From JAIBJN01 sp963775395 (GTDB lineage Bacteria; Actinomycetota; Thermoleophilia; Gaiellales; Gaiellaceae): a stretch of 64,000 nt of DNA. Position 1 is the first letter of the stretch. The number at the start of each line of letters is the position of its first letter. The notes beneath the pieces were generated by a model. It was given only the letters and a program-made list of their open reading frames with translations. It had not been told where the DNA came from and ran no database searches. Made by a program: the position numbers and the translations under genes. The stretch covers positions 268,813-332,812 of the forward strand of contig CAVZIX010000005.1 of assembly GCA_963775395.1 (NCBI GenBank), written 5' to 3'. Of the stretch, positions 8,978 through 15,720 are shown piece by piece.

Positions 8978-9399
8978 ACGCGTGCCCCGCGGACGAGGTG
9001 GGCCACGTACCTGCGCGCGACGGCCCGGTGAAGGCGGGCCTGCACGTGGGCGTAGAGGAACCCGGTCCAGGCGGGCCGGCCGGGCAGCGTGCCGAGGCGA
9101 GGGAAGAAGCCGCGGATCGACGTGCGCAGGCACCAGTCGTCGGCTCGCTCCTGTGCGAGCGCGAGCACGCCCCCATCACCGCGCGCGAGCAGCCCCCCGC
9201 GTATCGGGTACGAGCAGGAGACGACCGTGGCGCGCACCTCGAGCTTGGGGTGGCCGAAGCGGAGGAGGACCGGCCCCTCCCGGAGCAGCCGAAGCTCGAC
9301 GCCTTCGGTCGTCGCCCTCGCCCTGACGAGCCTCCGCGTCGTTCGCTCCACCTCCTCCCAGTAGGCCAACCCGAGTCTATGAGCGCCCGAGGCGTTCAT
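8974..9399 (-). CDS. Conserved hypothetical protein coupled to the NmrA-like gene
   Basis: I do not recognise this family. The 141-residue product from the ATG at 9399 has strands such as VELRLLREGPVLLRFG and VRATVVSCSYPIRGG, then a conserved-looking C-terminus (FLYAHVQARLHRAVARRYVAHLVRG). The tail resembles the last helix of SRPBCC/DUF-type domains often fused to SDR proteins, but this is a guess. The frame could start further upstream (to 9537), but that stretch overlaps the strong hairpin at 9485-9516, so I prefer the internal ATG; the site upstream is weak. Coupled by a GTGA overlap to the NmrA-like oxidoreductase, so the two probably act together. Confidence 0.55.
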   Translation of the reverse strand: MNASGAHRLGLAYWEEVERTTRRLVRARATTEGVELRLLREGPVLLRFGHPKLEVRATVVSCSYPIRGGLLARGDGGVLALAQERADDWCLRTSIRGFFPRLGTLPGRPAWTGFLYAHVQARLHRAVARRYVAHLVRGARV

Positions 9400-9484
9400 C
9401 GGCACGACGGGAACCGGCAGCGGAAAGGCCTCCTCCGACTCGACGGAGACCACGGTCGAGAGTTCTCGGCGTACCGGACCGGAG

Positions 9485-9516
9485 GGAACCGGCCGGCGTG
9501 TCGGCCGGCCGGTTCC
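9485..9516 (-). terminator. Terminator hairpin after the DUF378 gene
   Basis: Perfect 12-bp arms (GGAACCGGCCGG and complement) with an 8-base loop lie 22 bases past the DUF378 stop. It probably insulates that gene from the downstream pair at 8093-9399. No T-tract follows. Confidence 0.65.
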
Positions 9517-9537
9517 GTATTCGGCGTTCTTCCTCAA

Positions 9538-9774
9538 CTACGCGGCCGCGACCTGCGCGTCTCGGCTTCGGCGGCGGACGCCGACCAGCTGGATGAGCTG
9601 ATACACGGCGGAGACGCCGACGAGGCCGTAGACGATGCGAGTGGCGGCGTTCGTCTCCCCGAACTCCAGGCCGAAGATCGTGGCCACGAGGTCGAACTCG
9701 GCCACGGCGACGAGCCCCCAGTTCAGGCCTCCCACGATCACCAGGACTGCGGTGACGATGTCGAGCTTCTTCAT
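9538..9774 (-). CDS. DUF378 (YuzA-like) small membrane protein
   Basis: The 78-residue protein starts MKKLDIVTAVLVIVGGLNWGLVAVAEFDLVATIFG and has two membrane segments (about 7-28 and 45-65) with the DUF378 signature GGLNWGLVA. The tail is basic and cytoplasmic-looking. GGGAGG lies 7 bases before the ATG. Function of DUF378 is unknown. A near-consensus promoter and three tandem 11-bp repeats precede it, and a CarH-like regulator is divergently transcribed, so it is a likely target of that regulator and could be a light- or B12-responsive membrane component. A strong hairpin follows, consistent with a monocistronic transcript. Confidence 0.88.
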   Translation of the reverse strand: MKKLDIVTAVLVIVGGLNWGLVAVAEFDLVATIFGLEFGETNAATRIVYGLVGVSAVYQLIQLVGVRRRSRDAQVAAA

Positions 9775-9787
9775 GTTCGTTCCTCCC

Positions 9788-9815
9788 TGTAGAGACTGTG
9801 TCTAGATTTTGTACA
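9788..9815 (-). promoter_or_regulatory. Three tandem 11-bp CarH-type operator repeats
   Basis: On the minus strand, TGTACA (9810-9815), TAGACA (9799-9804) and TCTACA (9788-9793) recur exactly every 11 bases in the same orientation. Tandem 11-bp direct repeats of an nTnTACA element are the known operator form of the AdoCbl photoreceptor CarH. The first overlaps the -10 box of the DUF378 promoter and the last lies beside its ribosome site. Binding by the adjacent regulator is inferred. Confidence 0.7.
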
Positions 9816-9836
9816 GGTCAATGAGTATCCTGTCAA
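9808..9836 (-). promoter_or_regulatory. Sigma-70-type promoter of the DUF378 gene
   Basis: TTGACA (9836-9831) and TACAAA (9813-9808) on the minus strand are separated by exactly 17 bp. This is one of the best promoter matches in the window. A repeat of the operator overlaps its -10 box, which fits repression. Confidence 0.75.
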
Positions 9837-9869
9837 GGGTGTGTGTAAACATCGTCCCGAGTTCGTGAG

Positions 9870-10739
9870 ATGACCGAAGGCCACCTTCGGATCGGCGAGC
9901 TCAGCCGGCGCGTCGGCGTCAGCCCCGAGCTCCTGCGCGCGTGGGAAGGCCGTTACGGCCTCCTGCAGCCGACTCGCTCGGCCGGCGGCTTCAGGCTCTA
10001 CTCGGAGGCGGACGAGAACCGGATCAGGCGCATGCGCGCCTACCAGGACGAGGGACTCTCGGCGGCCGAGGCGGCGCGGCTCGCCCTCGAGGCTGGTAAC
10101 GACCAGCGCCCCACGTCGGAGACCCCGGCGCTCGACTTCGGCGCGTTTGCCGAGGCGCTCGAGCGCTTCGACGAGCCCGCGGCCCAGGCGGCCTTCGACC
10201 GTGCGCTGGCGACCTTTAGCCTCGACGCTCTGCTCCGGGACCTCCTGCTCCCGTACCTGCACGACCTCGGCGAGCGTTGGGAGGCGGGCACCGTGACGGT
10301 TGCCCAGGAGCACTTCGCCAGCAGCGTCGTGCGCGGGCGCTTGCTCGGCCTCGCACGCGGCTGGGGCCAGGGAACCGGCCTGCTCGCCGTCCTCGCCTGC
10401 GCGCCGGGCGAGCACCATGACCTCGCGCTGATCGCCTTCGGCCTCGCGCTCCGCGCGCGGGGATGGCGCATCGCATACCTCGGCCCGGACACGCCGCTGG
10501 AGACGCTTCGCGAGACCGCACAGTCGCTCGAACCGCGTGTCGTAGTGGTCAGCGCGACCGCGCCCCGGCATCTGTCTCGCCTCGGCGACGAGCTCGCCGC
10601 CCTCGGCCGGGACGCACCGCTCGCCCTGGCCGGAGCCGGGGCGACGCCGGCGCTGGCCGAGGCGGCCGGCGCCGCTCTGCTCTCCGAGGACCCGGTGACG
10701 GAGGCCGACCGGGTCGCGACGGGGGTTGAGCGGACCTAG
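9870..10739 (+). CDS. carH: CarH/LitR-like B12-dependent MerR-family regulator
   Basis: The 289-residue protein has an N-terminal MerR winged helix (LRIGELSRRVGVSPELLRAWEGRYGLLQPTRSAGGFRLYS, residues 6-45), a helical-bundle region and a C-terminal cobalamin-binding Rossmann domain. The light-sensing signature W-x9-EH is present (Trp137, Glu147, His148), the residues that cap adenosylcobalamin in CarH. The lower-ligand motif reads GEHHDLA with His183; the usual glycine of E-x-H-x-x-G is Ala. LGPDTPLETL is another CarH hallmark. CarH represses DNA in the dark as an AdoCbl tetramer and lets go when light breaks the Co-C bond. It is divergent from DUF378, whose promoter carries matching repeats. 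The true ligand is untested. Confidence 0.85.
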   Translation: MTEGHLRIGELSRRVGVSPELLRAWEGRYGLLQPTRSAGGFRLYSEADENRIRRMRAYQDEGLSAAEAARLALEAGNDQRPTSETPALDFGAFAEALERFDEPAAQAAFDRALATFSLDALLRDLLLPYLHDLGERWEAGTVTVAQEHFASSVVRGRLLGLARGWGQGTGLLAVLACAPGEHHDLALIAFGLALRARGWRIAYLGPDTPLETLRETAQSLEPRVVVVSATAPRHLSRLGDELAALGRDAPLALAGAGATPALAEAAGAALLSEDPVTEADRVATGVERT

Positions 10740-12907
10740 TGTCGGCCGACCCGTAGACGCATCTTCAGCGCCCAGTGACCGAAGTTCGCCTGACTGAAGC
10801 TCGAGGCTGCGCGGAAGGATGACGTCGTGGCCACCGCGCCGGGCTTGGTCGTTGCAAAGAGCCACGCGTCGAAGAGCTCGCTCAGCTCCTCGCCGGAGAC
10901 CCGCTCGGCATAGGCGACGAAGTCGTCGGTCGTCACGTTCTCGTCCTTGTTGCGCTTCGCCCAGCCGCGGAGGATGTGGAAGAAGTCGCGGTCGCCGACC
11001 GCCAGCCGCAGCTGGTGGACGGTCATGGCCCCGCGGGTGTAGACCGGGAACTCGAAGAGGAAGCTCGGCCCGGGATCACCGATCGCGAGCGTCCAGAACG
11101 GGTCGTCGGCAGGGATGACGCCGTACCAGAAGTCGAACGCCTCCTGGGCCGTTCCGCGGCCGACGTGCTCCGCCCACAGCCACTCCGCGTAGGTCGCGAG
11201 GCCTTCGTTGAGCCAGATGTGCTGCCAGCCCGCGAGGGAGACGCTGTCACCGAACCACTGGTGCGCGAGCTCGTGGACGAGGATGTCCTCGCCTTCGACC
11301 GGGTCGAAGAAGAAGTTGTCGCCGTAGATCGGCCGTGTCTGGTTCTCGAGCGCGAAGCTGACGCCCTTGACGTCGTCCACGATCCCGCCCAGGGCGGAGA
11401 ACGGGTAGTCGCCGAACATGGGCTGGAAGAACTCGACGACGTCGTCCTGCATCGCGAACACGCGCCGCACCTCGTTGCCGAGCGGCTCGGGCGTGTCGCC
11501 GGCGGTGCCGACGATCCAGTCGTTCGGGTTCGGCACGACGCTGTCGGCGGGCGCTCCGGGCACCGTCCAGCCGTCCATCGTGTTCCCGTCCCTCTCGAAC
11601 GAGGTCGAGCCGGCGCCCGTGGAGACGACGATGTCGTCGACGAAGACGCCCTGGCGCTGGAAGATGTCGTCGCTCGCGTACGTGAGCGACAGCTCGACCG
11701 TCCGTCCCGCGAACGCCGCCAGGTCGACGTGCCACTGCTCGTAGCCGTCACTCCAGCCGCTGACGGCGTGCCACGCGCCGGAGTCGCCGGTCGGACCGCA
11801 CGTGCCGTCGCCGTTGTCGGTCTGGTAGTGCGCGAGGAACGGATGCAGGAAGAGCCAGAACGGGCAGGAGGAGCCGGTGTCCTGCGAGGAGTGGCCGTTC
11901 AGGTCGGGCAGCGTCGTCCAGTCGTCCATGCCGACCGTGTGCGCCTCGACGAAGAAGAAGTCCCAGTTGGGCTCGGTGTCGCGCGTGACCCAGAAGGACA
12001 CGGTCGCGCCGCCGCTCGGGACGCTGATCGTCCGCTGGAGCCGCTTGTAGGACGGCATGCCGCGCTGCGAGATCGCGAACCGGCGGCCGGTGCGCGGCGA
12101 CGCGGGCGGGCCGAGCAGGTCGGAGTCGATCGCGTCCCAGAAGCGGATGCCGTCGCGCTTGTACGCGCGCAGGTCGAAGTCGCCGATCGTCGCGGTCGTG
12201 AGGTACGAGGCCATCGGCTCCTTCGCGTCCCAGGTCCAGGTCGTCCAGCCGCGCCTCGTCCTCTTGTCTTCGAGCTCGCCGTTGGCGACCGCCTCGAGCC
12301 CCGCGGGGACGGTGATCTCGAAGGTGTACGACGCCTTGTCGGTCGGATGGTCGTTGACCGGGTACCACGTCGCCGCCACGTGAGGCTGGCCCACGACCAG
12401 CGTGCCGTCGTCCGTGTGGATGAAGCCGGAGCCGTCCTCGAGAGTCTCCGGGACGCCGCTGTAGCGCACGTCGACCCGGAAGCTCTCGCGCTTACGGAGG
12501 CCCTGGCGCAGTGTGACCGTCAGCTCGCTGCCGTCGCGCCCCCAGGACGCGGAGCGGCCGTCGACCTCGATTGAATGGACGGTGAGGCCCTGGAGGTCGA
12601 GGTTGAAGCGCGAGAGGTTCTGCGTCGCGCGGGCGCGAATGGTCGCCTCGCCCTCGAGAAGGTCCGTGGCGGGGTCGTAGGTGACCTCCAGGTCGTAGTG
12701 GTCGACGTCGTAGCCGCCGTTGCCGTCCAGCGGGAAGTACGGGTCGCCCGCGCCCGGCGCCCCCGGCGAGAAGGAGCCTGATCCGCCGCCTGCGCTCGCC
12801 ACCGCGGGCCCGAGGGCCACGACCGCGCCGGCGAAGGCCAGGCATGCCGCCCAGTGCGCAGCGCGTCGACGATTGCGAACGAACTCGGACGGAACGTCAG
12901 ACGCCAT
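10736..12907 (-). CDS. Exported M1-family metallopeptidase with an inserted beta-sandwich domain
   Basis: The 723-residue protein begins with a signal peptide (ACLAFAGAVVALGPAVASA). An M1 N-terminal beta-domain follows (YDVDHYDLEVTYDP). The zinc site is intact: HELAH (His545, Glu546, His549) and Glu568 in WLNEGL. The exopeptidase loop reads ALENQ (519-523) in place of GAMEN. Between them, about residues 270-470, is an extra block (DTGSSCPFW, SGWSDGYEQWHVDLAAFAGRTVELSLTYASDD) that looks like the MAM-like/immune-inhibitor-A domain of secreted metalloproteases. The C-terminal part is short, without the long M1 helical domain. AGGAG lies 8 bases before the ATG. The gene converges on the CarH-like gene, overlapping it by four bases. 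Likely a secreted aminopeptidase. Confidence 0.88.
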   Translation of the reverse strand: MASDVPSEFVRNRRRAAHWAACLAFAGAVVALGPAVASAGGGSGSFSPGAPGAGDPYFPLDGNGGYDVDHYDLEVTYDPATDLLEGEATIRARATQNLSRFNLDLQGLTVHSIEVDGRSASWGRDGSELTVTLRQGLRKRESFRVDVRYSGVPETLEDGSGFIHTDDGTLVVGQPHVAATWYPVNDHPTDKASYTFEITVPAGLEAVANGELEDKRTRRGWTTWTWDAKEPMASYLTTATIGDFDLRAYKRDGIRFWDAIDSDLLGPPASPRTGRRFAISQRGMPSYKRLQRTISVPSGGATVSFWVTRDTEPNWDFFFVEAHTVGMDDWTTLPDLNGHSSQDTGSSCPFWLFLHPFLAHYQTDNGDGTCGPTGDSGAWHAVSGWSDGYEQWHVDLAAFAGRTVELSLTYASDDIFQRQGVFVDDIVVSTGAGSTSFERDGNTMDGWTVPGAPADSVVPNPNDWIVGTAGDTPEPLGNEVRRVFAMQDDVVEFFQPMFGDYPFSALGGIVDDVKGVSFALENQTRPIYGDNFFFDPVEGEDILVHELAHQWFGDSVSLAGWQHIWLNEGLATYAEWLWAEHVGRGTAQEAFDFWYGVIPADDPFWTLAIGDPGPSFLFEFPVYTRGAMTVHQLRLAVGDRDFFHILRGWAKRNKDENVTTDDFVAYAERVSGEELSELFDAWLFATTKPGAVATTSSFRAASSFSQANFGHWALKMRLRVGRH

Positions 12908-13088
12908 AGCCGCAGCTCCTGGGGTTCAGGGACAGGCCCGTTACGGCGAATTGCCGGGGGGCCCGCCCGGCCTTGTGCCAACGCGTAGGACCATCGGATC
13001 CGCGTCGCTGCGGGCCAAGACCCCGAACGAGGGTCGTGGCGAGGTGACCGATTACAGGCTCGGTCGCATGCAACGTATGCAAATGACC

Positions 13089-13117
13089 TTGTTGTGTATT
13101 CCCTAGACGCCTAGGAT
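13089..13117 (+). promoter_or_regulatory. Candidate promoter of the Tim44-like gene
   Basis: TTGTTG (13089-13094) and TAGGAT (13112-13117) are 17 bp apart and lie 33 bases before the proposed start. A near-palindromic CCTAGACGCCTAGG overlaps the -10 region. No transcript evidence. Confidence 0.5.
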
Positions 13118-13149
13118 GTTCGTGTCACTCGTCACCAAGAGGTTTGAAC

Positions 13150-14562
13150 TTGCGGCAGGCCAAGGCTCTTCTCACAGCTGTTCTCCTCGCCCTTGCCACG
13201 GCAGCAACTGCGCTGGGCCAGGCGGGAGGCGGCAGCTCCGACTACGACGGCGGGGGAAGCGGCGGTGGTGGCGGTGGCGGAGGCGGCGGCGGCGGCGGGT
13301 TCGACGGCGGCTTCGATGGGACCAGTGGCGGCGAAGGAGGCGACTTCTCGCTCGGTGTCTGGATCGCGATCGGCACCGTGATCGGCCTCGTGCTCTTTGC
13401 CCGGACTCCGTACTTCGGACGGGCTACTTCGGCGTTGAAGGACCTGCTGGCCGGCCCGCTCGCCTGGCGGCGTCGGCGGGGGCGCCGCGAGCGCGTCCAG
13501 GACGCGGAGATCGCCGCCGTCGAGGCGGCCACGGATCACGAGCGCTTCGCCCCCGAGCAGGTGCGGACCGCCGCCGAGACACTCTTCCGCGACGTTCAGA
13601 GCGCGTGGGACTCGCGTGACGCCGCGCAGCTGGCGACGCTCCTCGGGCCGGATCTTCTCACCGAGTGGGAGCGCCGCCTGGCCGATTTCGAGGCCAAGGG
13701 CTGGCACAGCCGAGCCGAGGTCCTCGGAAGCGTTAGCGTCGAGTACGTCGGGCTGACGAATCGCGAGGACGAGGACGATGACCGCGCGGTCGTCCTGATC
13801 GAAGCGACGCTCCGGGCATACGTCCAGGACAAGAACGGAAATGTGATCCTCCGCAACGACGAGCAGGACGACGTCATGAGACTCAGCCAGTACTGGACTC
13901 TCGGAGCACGGCAGGAAGGATGGGCTCTCCTCTCGATCGAGGAGCTCGTCGAGGGAAGGCACAATCTCGCTGATCCGCTCGTCGCCACGCCGTGGGCCGA
14001 CGACCAGAGGATCCACGACGAGGCCGTGATCGAGACCGCCGCCGCCGACGCCCTGCCGGCCGGCTTCTCGCCCGCGGACCTGCCCGACCTCGACTTCACG
14101 GACGACGCTCGCGCCGCCGCGCTCGACCTCTCGCTCGCCGACGCCCGCTTCGCGCCGGACGTGCTCGAGGCTTCGGCACGTCGGGCCGTTACAGCCTGGG
14201 CCGAGGCCGTCGACGGCGACGACCGGGCCCTCGCCGAGCTCGCATCCGAGCCGGCGCTCCGGCAGCTGCTGCACCAGGGGGACGAGAGCCGGAAGCAACG
14301 TGTGGTCGTCAGGGGGCCCCGCGTCGAGCGATTCGCGCTCATTCGGCTGGACGCCGCTTCGGAGCCCGCCACGATCACTGTCCAGCTCGAACTGGAGGGG
14401 AAGCGCTACGTCCAGGACCGGGACACGGCGGCGGTCCTGTCCGGCAGCCGCGACGAGGCCGTGACCTTCACCGAGCGCTGGACGCTCGCCCTCGACGGAG
14501 ACGGGACGACCCCGTGGAAGATCGTCTCCGCAAATGTGACGGACGGGGCGTCGGCTCCGTAG
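13150..14562 (+). CDS. Tim44-like domain membrane protein
   Basis: I prefer TTG at 13150, which stands 7 bases after AAGAGG; TTG at 13144 is the alternative. The 470-residue product has a signal or first membrane segment (ALLTAVLLALATAATALG), a low-complexity run of about fifteen glycines, a second membrane segment (FSLGVWIAIGTVIGLVLF) and then two Tim44-like/NTF2-fold domains (ETLFRDVQSAWDSRDAAQLATLLGPDLLTEWERRL, and a second from about residue 335). Bacterial Tim44-like proteins are membrane-tethered and poorly understood, with proposed roles in envelope organisation. The lipoprotein at 14570 follows after 7 bases and probably shares the transcript. Confidence 0.8.
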   Translation: MRQAKALLTAVLLALATAATALGQAGGGSSDYDGGGSGGGGGGGGGGGGGFDGGFDGTSGGEGGDFSLGVWIAIGTVIGLVLFARTPYFGRATSALKDLLAGPLAWRRRRGRRERVQDAEIAAVEAATDHERFAPEQVRTAAETLFRDVQSAWDSRDAAQLATLLGPDLLTEWERRLADFEAKGWHSRAEVLGSVSVEYVGLTNREDEDDDRAVVLIEATLRAYVQDKNGNVILRNDEQDDVMRLSQYWTLGARQEGWALLSIEELVEGRHNLADPLVATPWADDQRIHDEAVIETAAADALPAGFSPADLPDLDFTDDARAAALDLSLADARFAPDVLEASARRAVTAWAEAVDGDDRALAELASEPALRQLLHQGDESRKQRVVVRGPRVERFALIRLDAASEPATITVQLELEGKRYVQDRDTAAVLSGSRDEAVTFTERWTLALDGDGTTPWKIVSANVTDGASAP

Positions 14563-14569
14563 ACATCTC

Positions 14570-15469
14570 GTGCCTGCGAGGTGGGCCACGATTCTCGTGA
14601 CCGGCGTGCTTCTGCTAGCCGGTTGCGGCGAGACCCCTTCCGTCGACCAGTTGGGGGCGGGTGCCGAGTCGAGCACGGCGGTCGAGACCGAACCCCCTGC
14701 ACCAACCGCGTCGGACGCGCCGCCGCCGGTCACCGTTCGGTACCTCGACGACTCGGTCTCCCTCGAGGCCTGGACGTATTGCTATCGCAGCCTCTGTGTT
14801 GACGGAAGCCCGCCGGCCGAGCCGCCGGACGTGGGTAGTCCCGAGGAGGTTCTCGTCGAGTTCCCGCTTCCCGGCTGGTCGTTCACCGCAAGCTTCCAGC
14901 CGGCCGGGAAGCCGTGCGGGCGGATCCAGGAGACCCAGCTCGAGGCCGCGGGCGACGGACGGTTCGTCCTCCGGCCGGCCGGGCACGCAGGCACCTACGA
15001 CGTGACCCTCTTCGGCCGCGGGGACGGCGACCTCTTCACCACCTTCCGCTGGACGACGCCGTTCGACGGCCCGCTGCCGACGCCGCAGGCGCGGCTCGCC
15101 GTGCTCGCCAACCACGACGGGCGACCCGACAGCTACGGCGTAGAGCTGGAGCTGACCAACCTCGCCCACACGCCGAAACAGGCTTCGGCGCGGATCACGG
15201 TTCGGGCAGCCGACGGAGACGCGGTGACCTTCGACGGGACGCGTTCCGACCTCGGCTGCTTGCCCGAGGGCACCGTGTACTGGGACGGCCCGGACGACAA
15301 GGGTCTCGCAGCAGCCGCCCTCGGCAAGGGCCCGTTCAGCTACCGAGTGGAGCTGGTCCTCGACGGCGTCCGCTACGTCGCCGACGCCACCTGGCCGACC
15401 GACGAGATTGCCGGCAACGAGCCGTCGGTGGCACTCGAGTTCTCTCCGGGCCTCCCTGCGCTCTCCTAG
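14570..15469 (+). CDS. Predicted lipoprotein of unknown function
   Basis: The GTG start gives MPARWATILVTGVLLLAGCGETPS, a short lipoprotein signal with lipobox LLAGC. The mature 280-odd residues start with a Pro/Thr/Ala-rich linker, then a mostly beta-strand domain with several cysteines (TYCYRSLC, GKPCG, LGCLPEG) that could form disulfides outside the cell. I know no family for it. It follows the Tim44-like gene by 7 bases, so co-transcription and a shared envelope role are likely. Confidence 0.7.
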   Translation: MPARWATILVTGVLLLAGCGETPSVDQLGAGAESSTAVETEPPAPTASDAPPPVTVRYLDDSVSLEAWTYCYRSLCVDGSPPAEPPDVGSPEEVLVEFPLPGWSFTASFQPAGKPCGRIQETQLEAAGDGRFVLRPAGHAGTYDVTLFGRGDGDLFTTFRWTTPFDGPLPTPQARLAVLANHDGRPDSYGVELELTNLAHTPKQASARITVRAADGDAVTFDGTRSDLGCLPEGTVYWDGPDDKGLAAAALGKGPFSYRVELVLDGVRYVADATWPTDEIAGNEPSVALEFSPGLPALS

Positions 15470-15471
15470 CC

Positions 15472-15621
15472 TTACTCGGTGATTCGTCCCGTGAAGACTC
15501 CGACGGCGAAGACAACTAGGGCCACGATCAGCAGCAGCCAGAGCAGGCTGTGTATGGCGATGCCGCCGGCAACCGCGGCTACGACGAGGATGATCCCGAA
15601 AATGATCAGAAGCAGTTGCAT
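15472..15621 (-). CDS. Very small hydrophobic membrane protein (49 aa)
   Basis: The 49-residue product reads MQLLLIIFGIILVVAAVAG then GIAIHSLLWLLLIVALVVFAVGVFTGRITE: two membrane helices with almost no loops. GAAGGGA stands 7 bases before the ATG on the minus strand, and codons use G or C in the third place nearly throughout. The gene converges on the lipoprotein gene, with stop codons 2 bases apart. It resembles the many uncharacterised double-helix proteins of actinobacteria; no function can be assigned. Confidence 0.75.
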   Translation of the reverse strand: MQLLLIIFGIILVVAAVAGGIAIHSLLWLLLIVALVVFAVGVFTGRITE

Positions 15622-15720
15622 GCTGACGTCCCTTCGGCTGGGCGCCTATTCTCGCGGCCCGGGGTCAGCTTGACAAGCCTGACGGAAGCGATGGGCTCCG
15701 TCCGACGTCCGGGGCGGTGG

